A DNA stretch of 64,000 nt. Origin: Argonema antarcticum A004/B2 (lineage in GTDB: Bacteria; Cyanobacteriota; Cyanobacteriia; Cyanobacteriales; Aerosakkonemataceae). Below the pieces are notes generated by a model. The model made no database searches. It was not told where the DNA came from and saw only the letters and a list, made by a program, of their open reading frames with translations. Both the position numbers and the translations under genes were made by a program. Where the stretch lies: assembly GCF_023333585.1 (NCBI RefSeq), contig NZ_JAIQZN010000016.1, positions 1 through 64,000 of the forward strand, written 5' to 3'. Positions 1 to 8,843 of the stretch are shown here, piece after piece (position 1 is the first letter of the stretch; the number at the start of each line of letters is the position of its first letter).

Positions 1-259
1 GCGGTTAAAACCGCTCGTGTCGTTTCCCTCTCAGGTCTAAAGACTCTGAGTTTCCCACTTACCGAGTGTTTTTATGATTATCGGGGTAATTAGGCTCTTT
101 CGGAATAAGTATGCAAATGTTATTTTAAGAACATTTTGACTTCTTTTTTCCCCGTTTAGAGTTCCCGGTTCCATATTTCTGCGATATAACTTGGCATATT
201 AGGTAAGAAAGACCCCGACTTAACTTCGCTATCATAGGACTGACTGAGGGAAGAGGCTA
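1..259. other. Intergenic leader with small hairpins
   Basis: No gene is visible before ycf66. Two small inverted repeats stand out: GCGGTTAAAACCGC at 1-14 and CTCAGGTCTAAAGACTCTGAG near 31-51. Both look like dispersed cyanobacterial repeat fragments or the tail of a terminator belonging to a gene outside the window. The rest is AT-rich and probably carries the ycf66 promoter, which I cannot place. Confidence 0.4.
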
Positions 260-1066
260 ATGATAAACGTAAATTTTAACTTAGCGAGTATGTCGGGCAT
301 TGTTCTAGCTATTGGTGGAACAGCCTTATATGCTCTAAGAACTTGGCGTCCAGAGCTATCGCGAGACTCAGATATCTTCTTTTCGGCAGTTTCTTTACTG
401 TGCGGGGGGATTTTGCTGGTTTATGGATGGCGGTTCGATCCAATTATGCAGTTTGGTCAGGTTTTGCTGACAGGAGCGACCATCTTTTTTGCGATCGAAA
501 ATCTTCGCCTGCGGGGAGTAGCGACAGAACAAGCAAAGCGGAATACACCGATTGTGGATGAAGAGCGCCCCGTCAGCAGGAAGTACAAAGTTTATCAGGA
601 TGCGGAACTAGATGCACTCACCCCTGATGATGAGGAACTCATCCCCCGCCGCCTCCGAGGTAACCAAGAATCCAGAAACACGCGAAACGGGACTAATGGA
701 AGCGAAACCCGTCGCCGTCCAACCAATCGGGACACCAGTAACGACAAACTCGGTTCGGGAGAAACGCGCCGCCAACGTCGCCCCCGTCCAGAAACTCCAC
801 GTCCTGAAGTAAGGGATGAGTGGGGAGATTCGGGGAATGTGGAAGACACTCAACCTCGCAGAAGCGGAAATCGTCCCCCCCGCGACGAACCCCGACAGCC
901 AGAAACAGCATCTCCGCGCCCCCGGCGGCGTCCAGCAGGAGACTCTGGTTACGATCGAGAACGTTCTTCGCGGAATACAGACCCCACACCAAGCGATTAT
1001 GTGGATTATCAGCCGATCGATCCTAACGATGATGAGGAGGATAATTCAGTCAATTTCGATCGATAA
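260..1066 (+). CDS. ycf66: Ycf66 family membrane protein
   Basis: The N-terminal ~85 residues match my recollection of Ycf66, a family found in cyanobacteria and some plastids whose function is unknown. Three hydrophobic segments are visible at about residues 10-27, 40-57 and 62-80, with the family-like stretch RPELSRDSDIFFS between the first two. From about residue 95 to the end the protein is a low-complexity, Arg/Pro/Glu/Asp-rich and probably disordered tail, longer than the compact plastid versions. The membrane position is inferred from the hydrophobic segments. The gene stands alone, with an STRR directly downstream. Confidence 0.85.
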   Translation: MINVNFNLASMSGIVLAIGGTALYALRTWRPELSRDSDIFFSAVSLLCGGILLVYGWRFDPIMQFGQVLLTGATIFFAIENLRLRGVATEQAKRNTPIVDEERPVSRKYKVYQDAELDALTPDDEELIPRRLRGNQESRNTRNGTNGSETRRRPTNRDTSNDKLGSGETRRQRRPRPETPRPEVRDEWGDSGNVEDTQPRRSGNRPPRDEPRQPETASPRPRRRPAGDSGYDRERSSRNTDPTPSDYVDYQPIDPNDDEEDNSVNFDR

Positions 1067-1140
1067 AGTGCTGAGTGCTGAGTGCTGAGTGGTAAGTGAG
1101 GAGTGCTAAGTGGGGAGCGGTGAGTGGTAAGTGAGGAGTG
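1067..1140. repeat. Heptamer-type tandem repeat (GAGTGCT/GAGTGGT)
   Basis: A run of near-identical 7-nt units (GAGTGCT, GAGTGGT, AAGTGAG) follows the ycf66 stop. This is a typical cyanobacterial STRR. It encodes nothing. Confidence 0.8.
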
Positions 1141-1214
1141 CAAACACAGTCGCTTCCTTGCGGGGAATACCTCAATACTGTCCTAAAATATCTGACTGTG
1201 GCTATAAAAAATAA

Positions 1215-1775
1215 ATGCCTAGATCCTTAACCCAGCAGTGGCTCAATTGGGGAATGGGCTTAAGTCTAGCTGGATTGGTTGTTGGCTGTAGTCAGATTGA
1301 GATTCCTTTGATCTCAAGCTCTCTCAACAGTGGGAACAGCGATGAGCAACCGGCTTTGAGCGGAAACGGTCGCTTTTTGGCGTTTGTATCGAACCGTCAG
1401 GGCGGGCGCAGAATTCTGCTGTACGATTTGCAACAGCGGCGATCGATCGAGTTACCGGGCTTGAACCGTCCTGGAGCGATCGTAGAACATCCCAGCCTCA
1501 GTTACACAGGTCGCTACATTGTCTACACCGCCGACGATCGAGGTAGACCGATTGTGGCACTTTACGATCGCGCCATTCAACGATCGCAACCTCTCACCCT
1601 ATCGTATCGAGGTCAAGTGCGTAATCCAAATATTAGTCCCGATGGTCGTTATATCGTTTTTGAAAGCGGTAATCGCGGTCAATGGGATATTGAGATAATA
1701 GACCGGGGTTTAAATATTGAGTTAGATAAGGAAGAGGGAGAGAGGGAGAGAGGGGGAGCAGAGGCTTCGACGTGA
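1215..1775 (+). CDS. TolB-like beta-propeller lipoprotein, repeat-altered C-terminus
   Basis: The N-terminus is a lipoprotein signal (hydrophobic stretch ending in LVVGCS, so Cys-25 is the likely lipidated residue). It is followed by three PD40/TolB-type propeller repeats, recognisable by phrases such as GNGRFLAFVSNRQG, TGRYIVYTADD and DGRYIVFESGNRGQWDI. Such proteins sit in the periplasm on a membrane; TolB itself serves the Tol-Pal envelope system, but this short protein need not. The downstream gene at 1861 is a clear paralogue. Unlike it, this protein ends in a Glu/Arg/Gly-rich tail encoded by a GAGAGG microsatellite, suggesting the original C-terminus was replaced or frameshifted. Confidence 0.75.
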   Translation: MPRSLTQQWLNWGMGLSLAGLVVGCSQIEIPLISSSLNSGNSDEQPALSGNGRFLAFVSNRQGGRRILLYDLQQRRSIELPGLNRPGAIVEHPSLSYTGRYIVYTADDRGRPIVALYDRAIQRSQPLTLSYRGQVRNPNISPDGRYIVFESGNRGQWDIEIIDRGLNIELDKEEGERERGGAEAST

Positions 1776-1801
1776 GACGTTCGGCGAGGATAAAAAAATA
1801 A

Positions 1802-1862
1802 CTAATGACCAATGACCAATGACCAATGACTAATGACTAATGACCCATGACCAATGACTAAT
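1802..1862. repeat. Heptamer STRR (AATGACC/AATGACT)
   Basis: Eight or so 7-nt units of the type AATGACC/AATGACT fill the gap between the two TolB-like genes. The last unit supplies the ATG start codon of the next gene. Confidence 0.9.
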
Positions 1863-2379
1863 GAAATTTATCTTGCTATCAGCTATTGCTACGCTTGGTT
1901 TAAGTGCTTGCACCGCTAACCTCAGCTTCCAACAACTTCCCTTCGATGCAGGAGATGGAACTATCAATAGTCCATCTGCGGATATGGAACCGCAAATGGC
2001 CGATCGCTATATTGTTTTTAGTTCTGACCGACGGCGACGTCAAGATATCTACCTTTATGATGTGGTGGAGCGGCGTCTGATCGATTTGCCGGGACTAAAT
2101 GCCCAAGATGCTCTAGCAAATCATCCCTCTATTTCCCAAGATGGTCGCTATATCGTTTTTGCCACGATTCGCCAGGGCCGATCGGGAATTTCTCTTTACG
2201 ACAGGCAAACCAGGCAGTTACGCAACCTTACCAGCAACCTACAAGCCCAAGTAAGAAACCCGACCATCAGCGCTGATGGTAATATAATTGCCTTTGAATC
2301 GAGCGTCAACGGCCAGTGGGATATTTTAGTTTACGATCGATCGGGAAGACCCTTAGACGTGCCGACAGATCCTCGTTGA
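1861..2379 (+). CDS. TolB-like beta-propeller lipoprotein
   Basis: This 172-residue paralogue of the preceding protein has a lipobox near residue 17 (LGLSAC) and three PD40-like blades (ADRYIVFSSDRRRRQDIYLYD, DGRYIVFATIRQG, DGNIIAFESSVNGQWDI). It is probably a periplasmic, lipid-anchored propeller fragment. The start codon lies in the final unit of a heptamer repeat, so translation signals upstream are made of repeat sequence. Three blades are too few for a closed propeller, so oligomerisation, perhaps with its neighbour, is plausible but inferred. Confidence 0.75.
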   Translation: MKFILLSAIATLGLSACTANLSFQQLPFDAGDGTINSPSADMEPQMADRYIVFSSDRRRRQDIYLYDVVERRLIDLPGLNAQDALANHPSISQDGRYIVFATIRQGRSGISLYDRQTRQLRNLTSNLQAQVRNPTISADGNIIAFESSVNGQWDILVYDRSGRPLDVPTDPR

Positions 2380-2529
2380 GATCGGTGATTTCGGTCAATG
2401 CCACAGGTAAATAAAACTGCTAATAAAGTATTAGCCAGCTGGATTCGAGACGGTGAAGCGAAACTGGGAACAGAATAAGCTATAACCGCATTCAAATATG
2501 ACAATAACCATTAAATCCTAAGTTCAAGG

Positions 2530-3978
2530 ATGAACACTAAACTTCTATCTTTAATTACATCAGGGGTATTAAGCGCCGGATCTGCGATCGGTCTGACTGG
2601 GATTAACGCTCTTGCCATAACCAGTCTGCTATCCGTCAATTCAAGCCCTGCTTACGCCCAAGACGCTGACGAACAAATTAATGTTCGAGTTTATCAAAGA
2701 GCGAGTCCGGCAGTGGTATCCGTCGTCGTGGGGAGTGGAACTGGAAGTGGCAGTATTATCAGCCCAGACGGTCTTGTTTTGACCAATGCCCACGTCGTCC
2801 AAAACACCAGGCGCACCGTCACAGTTGTCTTGGGCGATAACAGGCGGTTTCCAGCAGATGTTATTGCTTTTGGTAACAACGGTCTCGACTTAGCCGTCCT
2901 CAAAATTCGCGGTGTCACCAATCTGCCCACTATTCGCTTGGCACGTACTGGTTCCATACAGGTGGGACAGCGAGCATTTGCGATCGGCAATCCCTTCGGT
3001 CAATTCGCAGGTACTTTTACCGTCGGAATTGTCAGCCGCATTGACAGAGAACGGGGCTTGATTCAAACCGATGCCGCCATCAATCCCGGCAATTCTGGGG
3101 GGCCACTCCTGAACGGCCAAGGAGAACTGATTGGCGTAAATACTGCTATTTTTACCAACAGTCGTGCTGGTGGCAACATTGGCATTGGGTTTGCCATCTC
3201 TGTAGACCGTTTGCAGCCTTTCTTAGCAGCCGTCCGCGCCGGACGCGCCCCCCGCGTCACTCAGCGGCAACAACCTAGAACAGCCAATCCGCCACAAAAT
3301 CTAGCATTCAACGGTGTGCCGGTCAATGACAGACTAGGCCCCGGCGACAACATCTTACCAGTGGATAACAGCTTTTTTAAAGTCTACAGGTTTGAAGGCA
3401 GAGCCGGTCAGCAAGTTGTAATTGAGATGCTCAGCCGGGAAATCGACCCGTTTTTGATTCTGCTGGGGCCGAATCGCCGCGAAATAGCTCAAGATGATGA
3501 CTCAGCTGGCAGCAAAAATGCCAGAATCGCGGTGACATTGCCGATGTCAGGTACTTATTTGTTGATTGCCAACTCATATCAGGCAGGTGAATCGGGCAAT
3601 TTCATTTTAAGAGCCTTGGCTGGTGGTGCTGGCGGTCGCCGGAATCGACTCAGGGTAGAAAACTTGATTTTACAGCAAGAGGGCGTGCTAGGCCCTGGTG
3701 CCTCGGTATTGTCTTCCGATGGCAGTTTTTACAGAATGTACAATTTTCAAGGTCGTGCCGGTCAGTCGGTGACGATTACGCTGGAAAGTGCTGATTTCGA
3801 TCCTTATTTGGCACTTTTAGGGCCAGATGGTGAGAAGCTGGCAGAGAATAACAATATCAGCCCGAACGACCCTAATTCTGCCGTTAGTGTGACTTTACCC
3901 AGGGCTGGTATCTATCGTGCGATCGTCAATACCTACCAGCCAGGAGGTCGAGGCCGTTATCTGCTGACAATTCGCTAG
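2530..3978 (+). CDS. Secreted HtrA-like serine protease with two PPC domains
   Basis: A signal peptide (cleavage likely after AYA at residue 43) precedes a trypsin-like S1C protease domain (about residues 50-235). The catalytic triad is His-88 in TNAHVV, Asp-120 in GLDLAVLK and Ser-189 in NPGNSGGPLL. Instead of the PDZ domains of classical HtrA/Deg proteins, the C-terminal half carries two bacterial pre-peptidase (PPC) beta domains at about 255-365 and 375-482; the phrases DPFLILLGPN and DPYLALLGPDG mark the pair. It probably degrades or checks proteins outside the inner membrane. PPC domains are often removed or act in secretion; their role here is inferred. Confidence 0.88.
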   Translation: MNTKLLSLITSGVLSAGSAIGLTGINALAITSLLSVNSSPAYAQDADEQINVRVYQRASPAVVSVVVGSGTGSGSIISPDGLVLTNAHVVQNTRRTVTVVLGDNRRFPADVIAFGNNGLDLAVLKIRGVTNLPTIRLARTGSIQVGQRAFAIGNPFGQFAGTFTVGIVSRIDRERGLIQTDAAINPGNSGGPLLNGQGELIGVNTAIFTNSRAGGNIGIGFAISVDRLQPFLAAVRAGRAPRVTQRQQPRTANPPQNLAFNGVPVNDRLGPGDNILPVDNSFFKVYRFEGRAGQQVVIEMLSREIDPFLILLGPNRREIAQDDDSAGSKNARIAVTLPMSGTYLLIANSYQAGESGNFILRALAGGAGGRRNRLRVENLILQQEGVLGPGASVLSSDGSFYRMYNFQGRAGQSVTITLESADFDPYLALLGPDGEKLAENNNISPNDPNSAVSVTLPRAGIYRAIVNTYQPGGRGRYLLTIR

Positions 3979-3981
3979 ATT

Positions 3982-4088
3982 TTAAATTTCAGATTTTAGA
4001 TTTTAGATTTGAAATCTGAAATTCTTCCCTCTTCCCCCTAGCCCCTAGCCCTATTTGCTTTTGACTTTTGACTTTTGACTTTTGACTT
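3982..4088. repeat. Three STRR families in tandem
   Basis: Units of AGATTTT, CCCTAGC and GACTTTT follow each other between the convergent protease and sdhB genes. The last array runs up to the sdhB stop codon. Confidence 0.85.
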
Positions 4089-5117
4089 TTATAGCCCCTT
4101 CTTCCCTTCCAGTTGTTGAACGGATTCGATTAGCGATCGCACTTCTTCTACACCACCAGAAGGTTCAAATCCCAGGGGAAATTTGCCTTTTAGGAGCATC
4201 CGCAATCCCAGAGGCCCCAGGCTAATCAGTCCTTTTATATCCCTAAAATAGTTACCGACTACTTGCAAACCAAATTTACGTTCGTCAATCCAGCCGCCTT
4301 CTTTAACTAGATCCACTAATACCTTACGATGGCGAATCGATCGACTGGCTTGGGCGTCCTGGAGAGCCAGAATTTCACTTTTAATTTCGCCAATTCGATC
4401 CATCGGTGCTACATCCATAGGACAAACCGCATTGCAATAAAAGCACCGGGTACAGCCCCACACTCCCTGAGTGCCTTGGTTATATTTTTCCAAACGGGTT
4501 TCGGTTTGGGCATCGCGAGAATCAGCTACCATCCGATAAGCTTTCGCTAGGGCGTGAGGGCCGACAAATTCTGGGTTAACTTCACGGGCGTTACATTCGG
4601 AATAACAAGCGCCGCAAAGTATACAATTTCCAGTTTGATCGAGTTGCGATCGCTCTGCGGGGGTTTGCAGAAACTCCCGTTCCGGGACTTGTCTAGCAGC
4701 AGTACTAATATAAGGATCGACTGCCTCCAGATTGTCCCAGAAACTTTGCATATCCACCACCAAATCCTTGATGATCGGCATATTGCCCATTGGTGCGATC
4801 GTCATTTCCAGAACCGATTCTGACGAACTAAGAGCAGCATCTGAATTGGACGTGGAAGCCATCTGTTGCAGCCGAGCCACTTCGTTACCTATATTTTCCT
4901 TACAAGCCAGAGCCGATCGACCGTTAATCCGCATAGAGCAACTGCCGCAAATCGTATTGCGGCAATTTTTCCGAAAAGCTAAACTTCCATCTTGTTCCCA
5001 CTTGATGCGATTCAGGCAATCTAGAATTGTGTTACCAGGTTCAACATCCAGCTGATAAGTCTGAAAGCGGGGGCTGGTATTTTGGCTCTGTCTGACAATT
5101 TTAAAACTAACTTGCAT
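4089..5117 (-). CDS. sdhB: Succinate dehydrogenase/fumarate reductase iron-sulfur subunit
   Basis: This is the electron-transfer subunit that passes electrons from succinate oxidation to quinone. The [2Fe-2S] ligands are Cys-52, -57, -60 and -72 (CRNTICGSC...C). The C-terminal ferredoxin domain holds two further clusters: Cys-165/168/171/175 (CILCGACYSEC) and Cys-222/225/228/232 (CTRCFYCNAVCP). At 342 residues it is longer than the E. coli protein (about 240), as is usual for cyanobacterial SdhB, with an extended C-terminus. No sdhA or membrane anchor gene is adjacent, in line with scattered sdh genes in cyanobacteria. Confidence 0.93.
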   Translation of the reverse strand: MQVSFKIVRQSQNTSPRFQTYQLDVEPGNTILDCLNRIKWEQDGSLAFRKNCRNTICGSCSMRINGRSALACKENIGNEVARLQQMASTSNSDAALSSSESVLEMTIAPMGNMPIIKDLVVDMQSFWDNLEAVDPYISTAARQVPEREFLQTPAERSQLDQTGNCILCGACYSECNAREVNPEFVGPHALAKAYRMVADSRDAQTETRLEKYNQGTQGVWGCTRCFYCNAVCPMDVAPMDRIGEIKSEILALQDAQASRSIRHRKVLVDLVKEGGWIDERKFGLQVVGNYFRDIKGLISLGPLGLRMLLKGKFPLGFEPSGGVEEVRSLIESVQQLEGKKGL

Positions 5118-5650
5118 TGTCTCTAACCTTCGTGAAGTTTACGGTGGGGAGGGGGGAACCTTCTCTTAAAGTGCCACTTTTTCTAGTTTAAAGCTCAGCC
5201 GTCAACAACAGCACGATTTTGCTTTCTTGGCAAGGGAATAAGGTTTTTTTTCTATTAGCGAGCGCTGGGCATAGCAAAAATGTAGATCTATCAAAGCAAG
5301 GAAGCCACTCTGTTTCCACTCAGGACTCAGGACTCAGGACTCAGCACTTTACTATATGTATCACTGAGTAAATGTTCTCAAAGATAGATTTTCTCTTTCA
5401 AGATGCTCGTAATAATGTAGCGCTATGTATCTTTTGTAGGGAAAACCTGCCGATCGGCCCGGTGAATTACATCTCGAAGCCTTAAATATCGAGTCGGGGA
5501 TTGCCAAAGTTAAATGAAATATTTGATTTAGGATAAATTTTCAGAAAAGTACTTGTCAAAACCACCTCATTTAAGGATATATTCTTTATAGAGCCAAACT
5601 TGGCTTCGGATTCTATTAACTAAACTAAAAAGCGGATATTTCTCAAAGCA
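5118..5650. other. Divergent intergenic region between sdhB and cyabrB
   Basis: No gene is evident in about 530 bp. It must contain the promoters of both divergent genes. A short STRR (GGACTCA units) lies at 5322-5345. At 5414 GTAGCGCTATGTAT resembles an NtcA box (GTA-N8-TAC) with one mismatch; I do not call it. Confidence 0.5.
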
Positions 5651-6076
5651 ATGACTGAAACAGCAACAGCACCATTAACAGGAAAAGCTCTCCTTAACAA
5701 AGTAAAAGAACTCTCCCACTTACCCCGCCGCGAAACAGCAAAGCGTTGTGGGTACTACTCGGTTACCAAAAATAACCTGGATCGCGTCAATCTAACAGAT
5801 TTTTATGACGCAGTTCTAGAAGCGCGGGGTATTGCTCTCAATCCCGAAGGCTCGAAAGATGGTCGCGGTCGCGAAGCGACTTATCGGGTAAGCGTCCATA
5901 AAAACGGTCAGATTGTGATAGGTTCAACCTATACCGAGTCAATGGGATTAAAGTCCGGTGATGAATTTGAAATAAAGCTGGGCTATAAGCACATTCACCT
6001 GATCCAGGTTGACGCTGACAAAAATGGGTCAAGCAACGGTAAGGTATCGGTGGATGACGGCGAAGAAGAGGAATAA
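5651..6076 (+). CDS. CyAbrB-type transcriptional regulator
   Basis: The 141-residue protein has the cyanobacterial AbrB architecture: an N-terminal family-specific region (LTGKALLNKVKEL, then KRCGYYS) and a C-terminal AbrB-like DNA-binding segment at about 80-118 (GQIVIGSTYTESMGLKSGDEF). CyAbrB proteins bind DNA as multimers and influence nitrogen, carbon and redox gene expression in model strains; this is family knowledge, and I cannot tell CyAbrB1 from CyAbrB2 here. A highly acidic tail (DDGEEEE) ends the protein. It is monocistronic. Confidence 0.88.
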   Translation: MTETATAPLTGKALLNKVKELSHLPRRETAKRCGYYSVTKNNLDRVNLTDFYDAVLEARGIALNPEGSKDGRGREATYRVSVHKNGQIVIGSTYTESMGLKSGDEFEIKLGYKHIHLIQVDADKNGSSNGKVSVDDGEEEE

Positions 6077-6124
6077 AAATCCTCAAGCAGGTGAAGCTCA
6101 ATAAACTGACACCAAGCCAAAATG

Positions 6125-6199
6125 GTAGGGCGAAGTATTTGTGTAGATAATTTTTGACTGAGTATCAAAATCTTAACAACACAAATGCTTCGAGCCTAC
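6125..6199. repeat. 75-bp palindromic repeat element
   Basis: The ends are inverted copies: GTAGGGCGAAGTATTTGTGT at 6125-6144 against its near-complement ending at 6199. An inner pair (AGATAATTTTTGA and TATCAAAATCTT) extends the stem. It looks like a dispersed, non-coding cyanobacterial repeat or short MITE; it could also act as a terminator for cyabrB. Confidence 0.7.
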
Positions 6200-6244
6200 T
6201 GACTACTTCGTCAAAATTACCGCTAATGGTCAGGTTGATTGGCT

Positions 6245-7081
6245 ATGACTATGTTTGAGGGGACAGTTGGCGCGATGCAGTTGTTTTTTACTTCTGCGAT
6301 CGCACTTGTGAAGGTGATGGTTTTTTTCCTCGCCTGGACGCTGTGTTGGTTGCCTATAGCAATCCCCACCGCCAGGGCCTTGAATTGGCACCCTCCGAAG
6401 CCCTTGGAGGCGTCGCAAAAGCTGCCTTTGTTGGCATCCCTCTATCTCATTGCGCCACTCCTATTGTGGGGTGTAGCTTGGGTGGAGGGCGTGTCTTTCT
6501 CAAATTACGGGTTAGCCTGGAATCCCGCTGTCTTAGTTTCTGTAGGACTGGGATTGGGCTTTGGTGCGATCGGCATTATCGTTATATTTGGCATTCAATG
6601 GGCGCTAGGTTGGGTAAATTGGCGTCTTGAAAAAGACACAAATCTCTTAGAGATCTTGCTGACAACCTTATTAATAGGATTGTTGGTTAGCGGGATAGAG
6701 GAGTTAATTTTTCGCGGTTTCCTGCTGAACGAACTTCAGCAGGATTATTCTATATTAGTGGCGGCGATTATTTCCAGCCTGATTTTTGCCCTGCTGCACT
6801 TAGTTTGGGAAATTGACGAAACTTTGCCCCAATTGCCGGGATTATGGTTGATGGGAATGGTTTTAGTTTTGGCGCGGTTGGTAGATGGCGGTAGTTTGGG
6901 TTTAGCTTGGGGATTGCACGCAGGTTGGATTTGGGGTATTGCAACTATTGATACAGCTAAATTGATTAAGTATACGGGTAAGATTTCGCCTTGGATAACG
7001 GGTTTTTCGGAGAAACCTTTAGCTGGTTTAATGGGAATTTTGTGTTTGTTGGGAACTGGGGTGGTGTTGATGAGGATTTGA
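6245..7081 (+). CDS. CPBP family intramembrane metalloprotease
   Basis: A multi-pass membrane protein carrying the CPBP (CAAX protease/bacteriocin-processing, Abi) motifs: EExxxR in GIEELIFRGFLLNEL, and a downstream conserved His in SLIFALLHLVWE, with a final HAGW motif. The Glu and His residues would form the intramembrane active site. About eight hydrophobic segments are visible. The substrate is unknown; family members process prenylated proteins, signal peptides or bacteriocins. Several starts are possible (TTG 6239, ATG 6245, 6251 or 6272); I chose ATG 6245. It lies just upstream of the GTPase cassette but is separated by about 170 bp and a hairpin, so co-transcription is unproven. Confidence 0.85.
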   Translation: MTMFEGTVGAMQLFFTSAIALVKVMVFFLAWTLCWLPIAIPTARALNWHPPKPLEASQKLPLLASLYLIAPLLLWGVAWVEGVSFSNYGLAWNPAVLVSVGLGLGFGAIGIIVIFGIQWALGWVNWRLEKDTNLLEILLTTLLIGLLVSGIEELIFRGFLLNELQQDYSILVAAIISSLIFALLHLVWEIDETLPQLPGLWLMGMVLVLARLVDGGSLGLAWGLHAGWIWGIATIDTAKLIKYTGKISPWITGFSEKPLAGLMGILCLLGTGVVLMRI

Positions 7082-7160
7082 GAAACCCTGGATAGAAACC
7101 CGGTTTCTTAGAGAAACCGGGTTTCTGGGTAGGGGGTTTCTGGGTAGGTGAGTGTGCGAT
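7082..7160. repeat. AGAAACCCGGTTTCT hairpin repeat
   Basis: Nested inverted copies of AGAAACCCGG/CCGGGTTTCT follow the CPBP gene (main stem about 7094-7126). The same core occurs near 28213, 52847 and 56219 in this window, so it is a dispersed repeat; it may terminate transcription. Confidence 0.7.
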
Positions 7161-7249
7161 CGACTAAACCAATTTGCGAGTGTCTACGATCGCAGCGTCA
7201 ACGTTGAAACCAGTGATAGAATAACCGCAAGTTTCGGGTATGGTAGCGG

Positions 7250-7963
7250 ATGAGCGTGGTGGTGATAGGCGATCGAGCGGTAGGGAAAACGAGTATGGTC
7301 ATAGCTTTGCATGACCCAGGGACTAAGCACGTCAAAGTGCTTACCGACCTGAAAAAATATTACGATCCCGATACGGGTGAAGCAGCAGGTACTTCTAGGA
7401 AAGAGGAAGAAACGTTGCTAGTGGAAGTTAAGCTACCGGGTGGGGAAAGGCAAATCCAAGTTCGTTGGATAGATACTCCCGGTGAAGCTTGGGAAAAATC
7501 TAAAGAGTGGCAAGAAACAAAATTGGCGGCTTGGCAGGGTATCCAAACAGAAGTCAGCCAGAGTCAAGGGGTTCTGCTCCTGCTGCCTCCCCAGCGTATC
7601 ACAACGGAAGAAGAACTGCGGCGTCCAGACGCTTGGACTAATAACTTGGCAAGCTGGCTACAATTTTTCAATCAGAATTGTGCCACAGTCCAACACATTC
7701 TGATCTCGATTCACAAAGCGGATTTGTTTTGCGACATTCAAGCTGAAGCCCAGAGGTGGCGATACGAACAATTGAAAGGGCTGCGTTGGATTGAATACAA
7801 TGAATATATTCGCAATACCTATTTTAATAAAGCGGATGAGATAATTCGGGAATATAATCGTCAGCATAGCACAAGCCTGCGATTTTTTATTACCACGATT
7901 AAGAATCCGTCTCTGTTAGAACTTCCCTGGATTCATCTTGCTTCTTATCTCGCCCATAAGTAA
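7250..7963 (+). CDS. Small GTPase-like protein, first gene of GTPase cassette
   Basis: A 237-residue stand-alone P-loop GTPase-like protein. Walker A/G1 is GDRAVGKTS at residues 7-15, the switch-II/G3 motif is DTPG at 75-78 preceded by a beta strand (VRWI), and a G4-like base-recognition motif HKAD is at 155-158 after the strand ILISI. No transmembrane segment is present. An in-frame stop at 7244 lies just upstream, so the start is fixed and the P-loop is at the extreme N-terminus. The next gene begins 1 nt after its stop. It differs from the following two P-loop proteins in length and motifs. Function is not known; the context argues for a nucleotide-dependent switch in a multiprotein system. 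Confidence 0.75.
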   Translation: MSVVVIGDRAVGKTSMVIALHDPGTKHVKVLTDLKKYYDPDTGEAAGTSRKEEETLLVEVKLPGGERQIQVRWIDTPGEAWEKSKEWQETKLAAWQGIQTEVSQSQGVLLLLPPQRITTEEELRRPDAWTNNLASWLQFFNQNCATVQHILISIHKADLFCDIQAEAQRWRYEQLKGLRWIEYNEYIRNTYFNKADEIIREYNRQHSTSLRFFITTIKNPSLLELPWIHLASYLAHK

Positions 7964-7964
7964 T

Positions 7965-8843
7965 ATGACTCGCCAAACTCCTAAATCAGCAGAAATTCGC
8001 ATTATTGGCCCCAGACAATCTGGGAAGACAACTTATCTGGCTACTTTGGCTTATTTTCCTCATAAGAAACAAATGAAGCAATTATATGCAGGTATGGAAA
8101 TAACGCCTGTGGGAGAGGATGCAGAGAGACTGGGGAGAATGGCGGAAGATATTATTATGCAAGGGAATAAGCTGGCTGGTACTTTCAAAACAAATATAGA
8201 TTATTTGCCGTTTTACTTTTTTAGAATTAAGATTCCCTCAATTAAGGGAATGCCTCCTATAGAAATTGAACTAAATACCAGAGATTATCCGGGTAAGATA
8301 TTTGAGGAAATTCCCCTACCCCATAAGCAAAGTGAAGTAGAACCATTTATTGATGATTTGTTTACAGCAAATGCTTGGATGGTGATGCTAACTGATTGGG
8401 AACCTGGACGGGATAAGACACTTTATAAACCGGCTTTTAAAAAGCTATGTGAGGAAATATTTAACAAAGAGAAGATTAACCCAGAAATAAAGAATTTGCG
8501 AATAGCTGTGGTGATGTCTAAATGCGAACGCGGGGAATTATGGCCGTGTCGTCTTGACCCAGAAGAAGATTTATTTAGAGTGCGATTACCGGAAACTTAT
8601 GATTTTCTGAAGACAAAACTTTCGCCGCAAAGATTAAAGTTTTTTGCTTGTTCGTCTTTTGGGGTATTGAGCGATCGCATTGGCGATTTCGATCCTCGTC
8701 CCAATCGCTATATTCCCGATGATGGCAGTATATCAGAATTTAATGCTTTTCTGCGAATACCTGAGCAATGGCAACCTTACGGTTTAATAGCACCGATTTA
8801 TTGGTTAAGTACGGGGAGAACTTTACATGACCACCGTCTTTAG
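7965..8843 (+). CDS. P-loop GTPase-like protein, paralogue 1
   Basis: A 292-residue soluble protein starting from ATG 7965 (1 nt after the previous stop). Walker A is GPRQSGKT at residues 15-22; a G3-like motif RDYPGK is at 106-111, and a G4-like strand plus SKCERG is at 185-190. A second conserved block, FFACSSFG, may be the G5-like element. The C-terminus has GLIAPIYWL, shared nearly exactly with the next gene. The stop overlaps the start of the next gene by 17 nt, so translation is probably coupled. The motifs recall the 'double-GTPase' families described computationally in bacterial conflict systems; I have not tested this. Confidence 0.72.
   Translation: MTRQTPKSAEIRIIGPRQSGKTTYLATLAYFPHKKQMKQLYAGMEITPVGEDAERLGRMAEDIIMQGNKLAGTFKTNIDYLPFYFFRIKIPSIKGMPPIEIELNTRDYPGKIFEEIPLPHKQSEVEPFIDDLFTANAWMVMLTDWEPGRDKTLYKPAFKKLCEEIFNKEKINPEIKNLRIAVVMSKCERGELWPCRLDPEEDLFRVRLPETYDFLKTKLSPQRLKFFACSSFGVLSDRIGDFDPRPNRYIPDDGSISEFNAFLRIPEQWQPYGLIAPIYWLSTGRTLHDHRL

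Noticed and set aside
595-853. Minus-strand and other-frame open frames in ycf66
   Set aside because: They are shadows of the Arg/Pro-rich low-complexity tail, with no start signal or family likeness.
2398-2478. 26-codon frame beginning MPQVNKTANKVLASWIRDGE
   Set aside because: It has no ribosome-binding site and is too short to support; left as spacer between the lipoprotein and protease genes.
5414-5427. NtcA-like box GTAGCGCTATGTAT
   Set aside because: One mismatch to GTA-N8-TAC and no paired -10 at the usual distance; likely chance.
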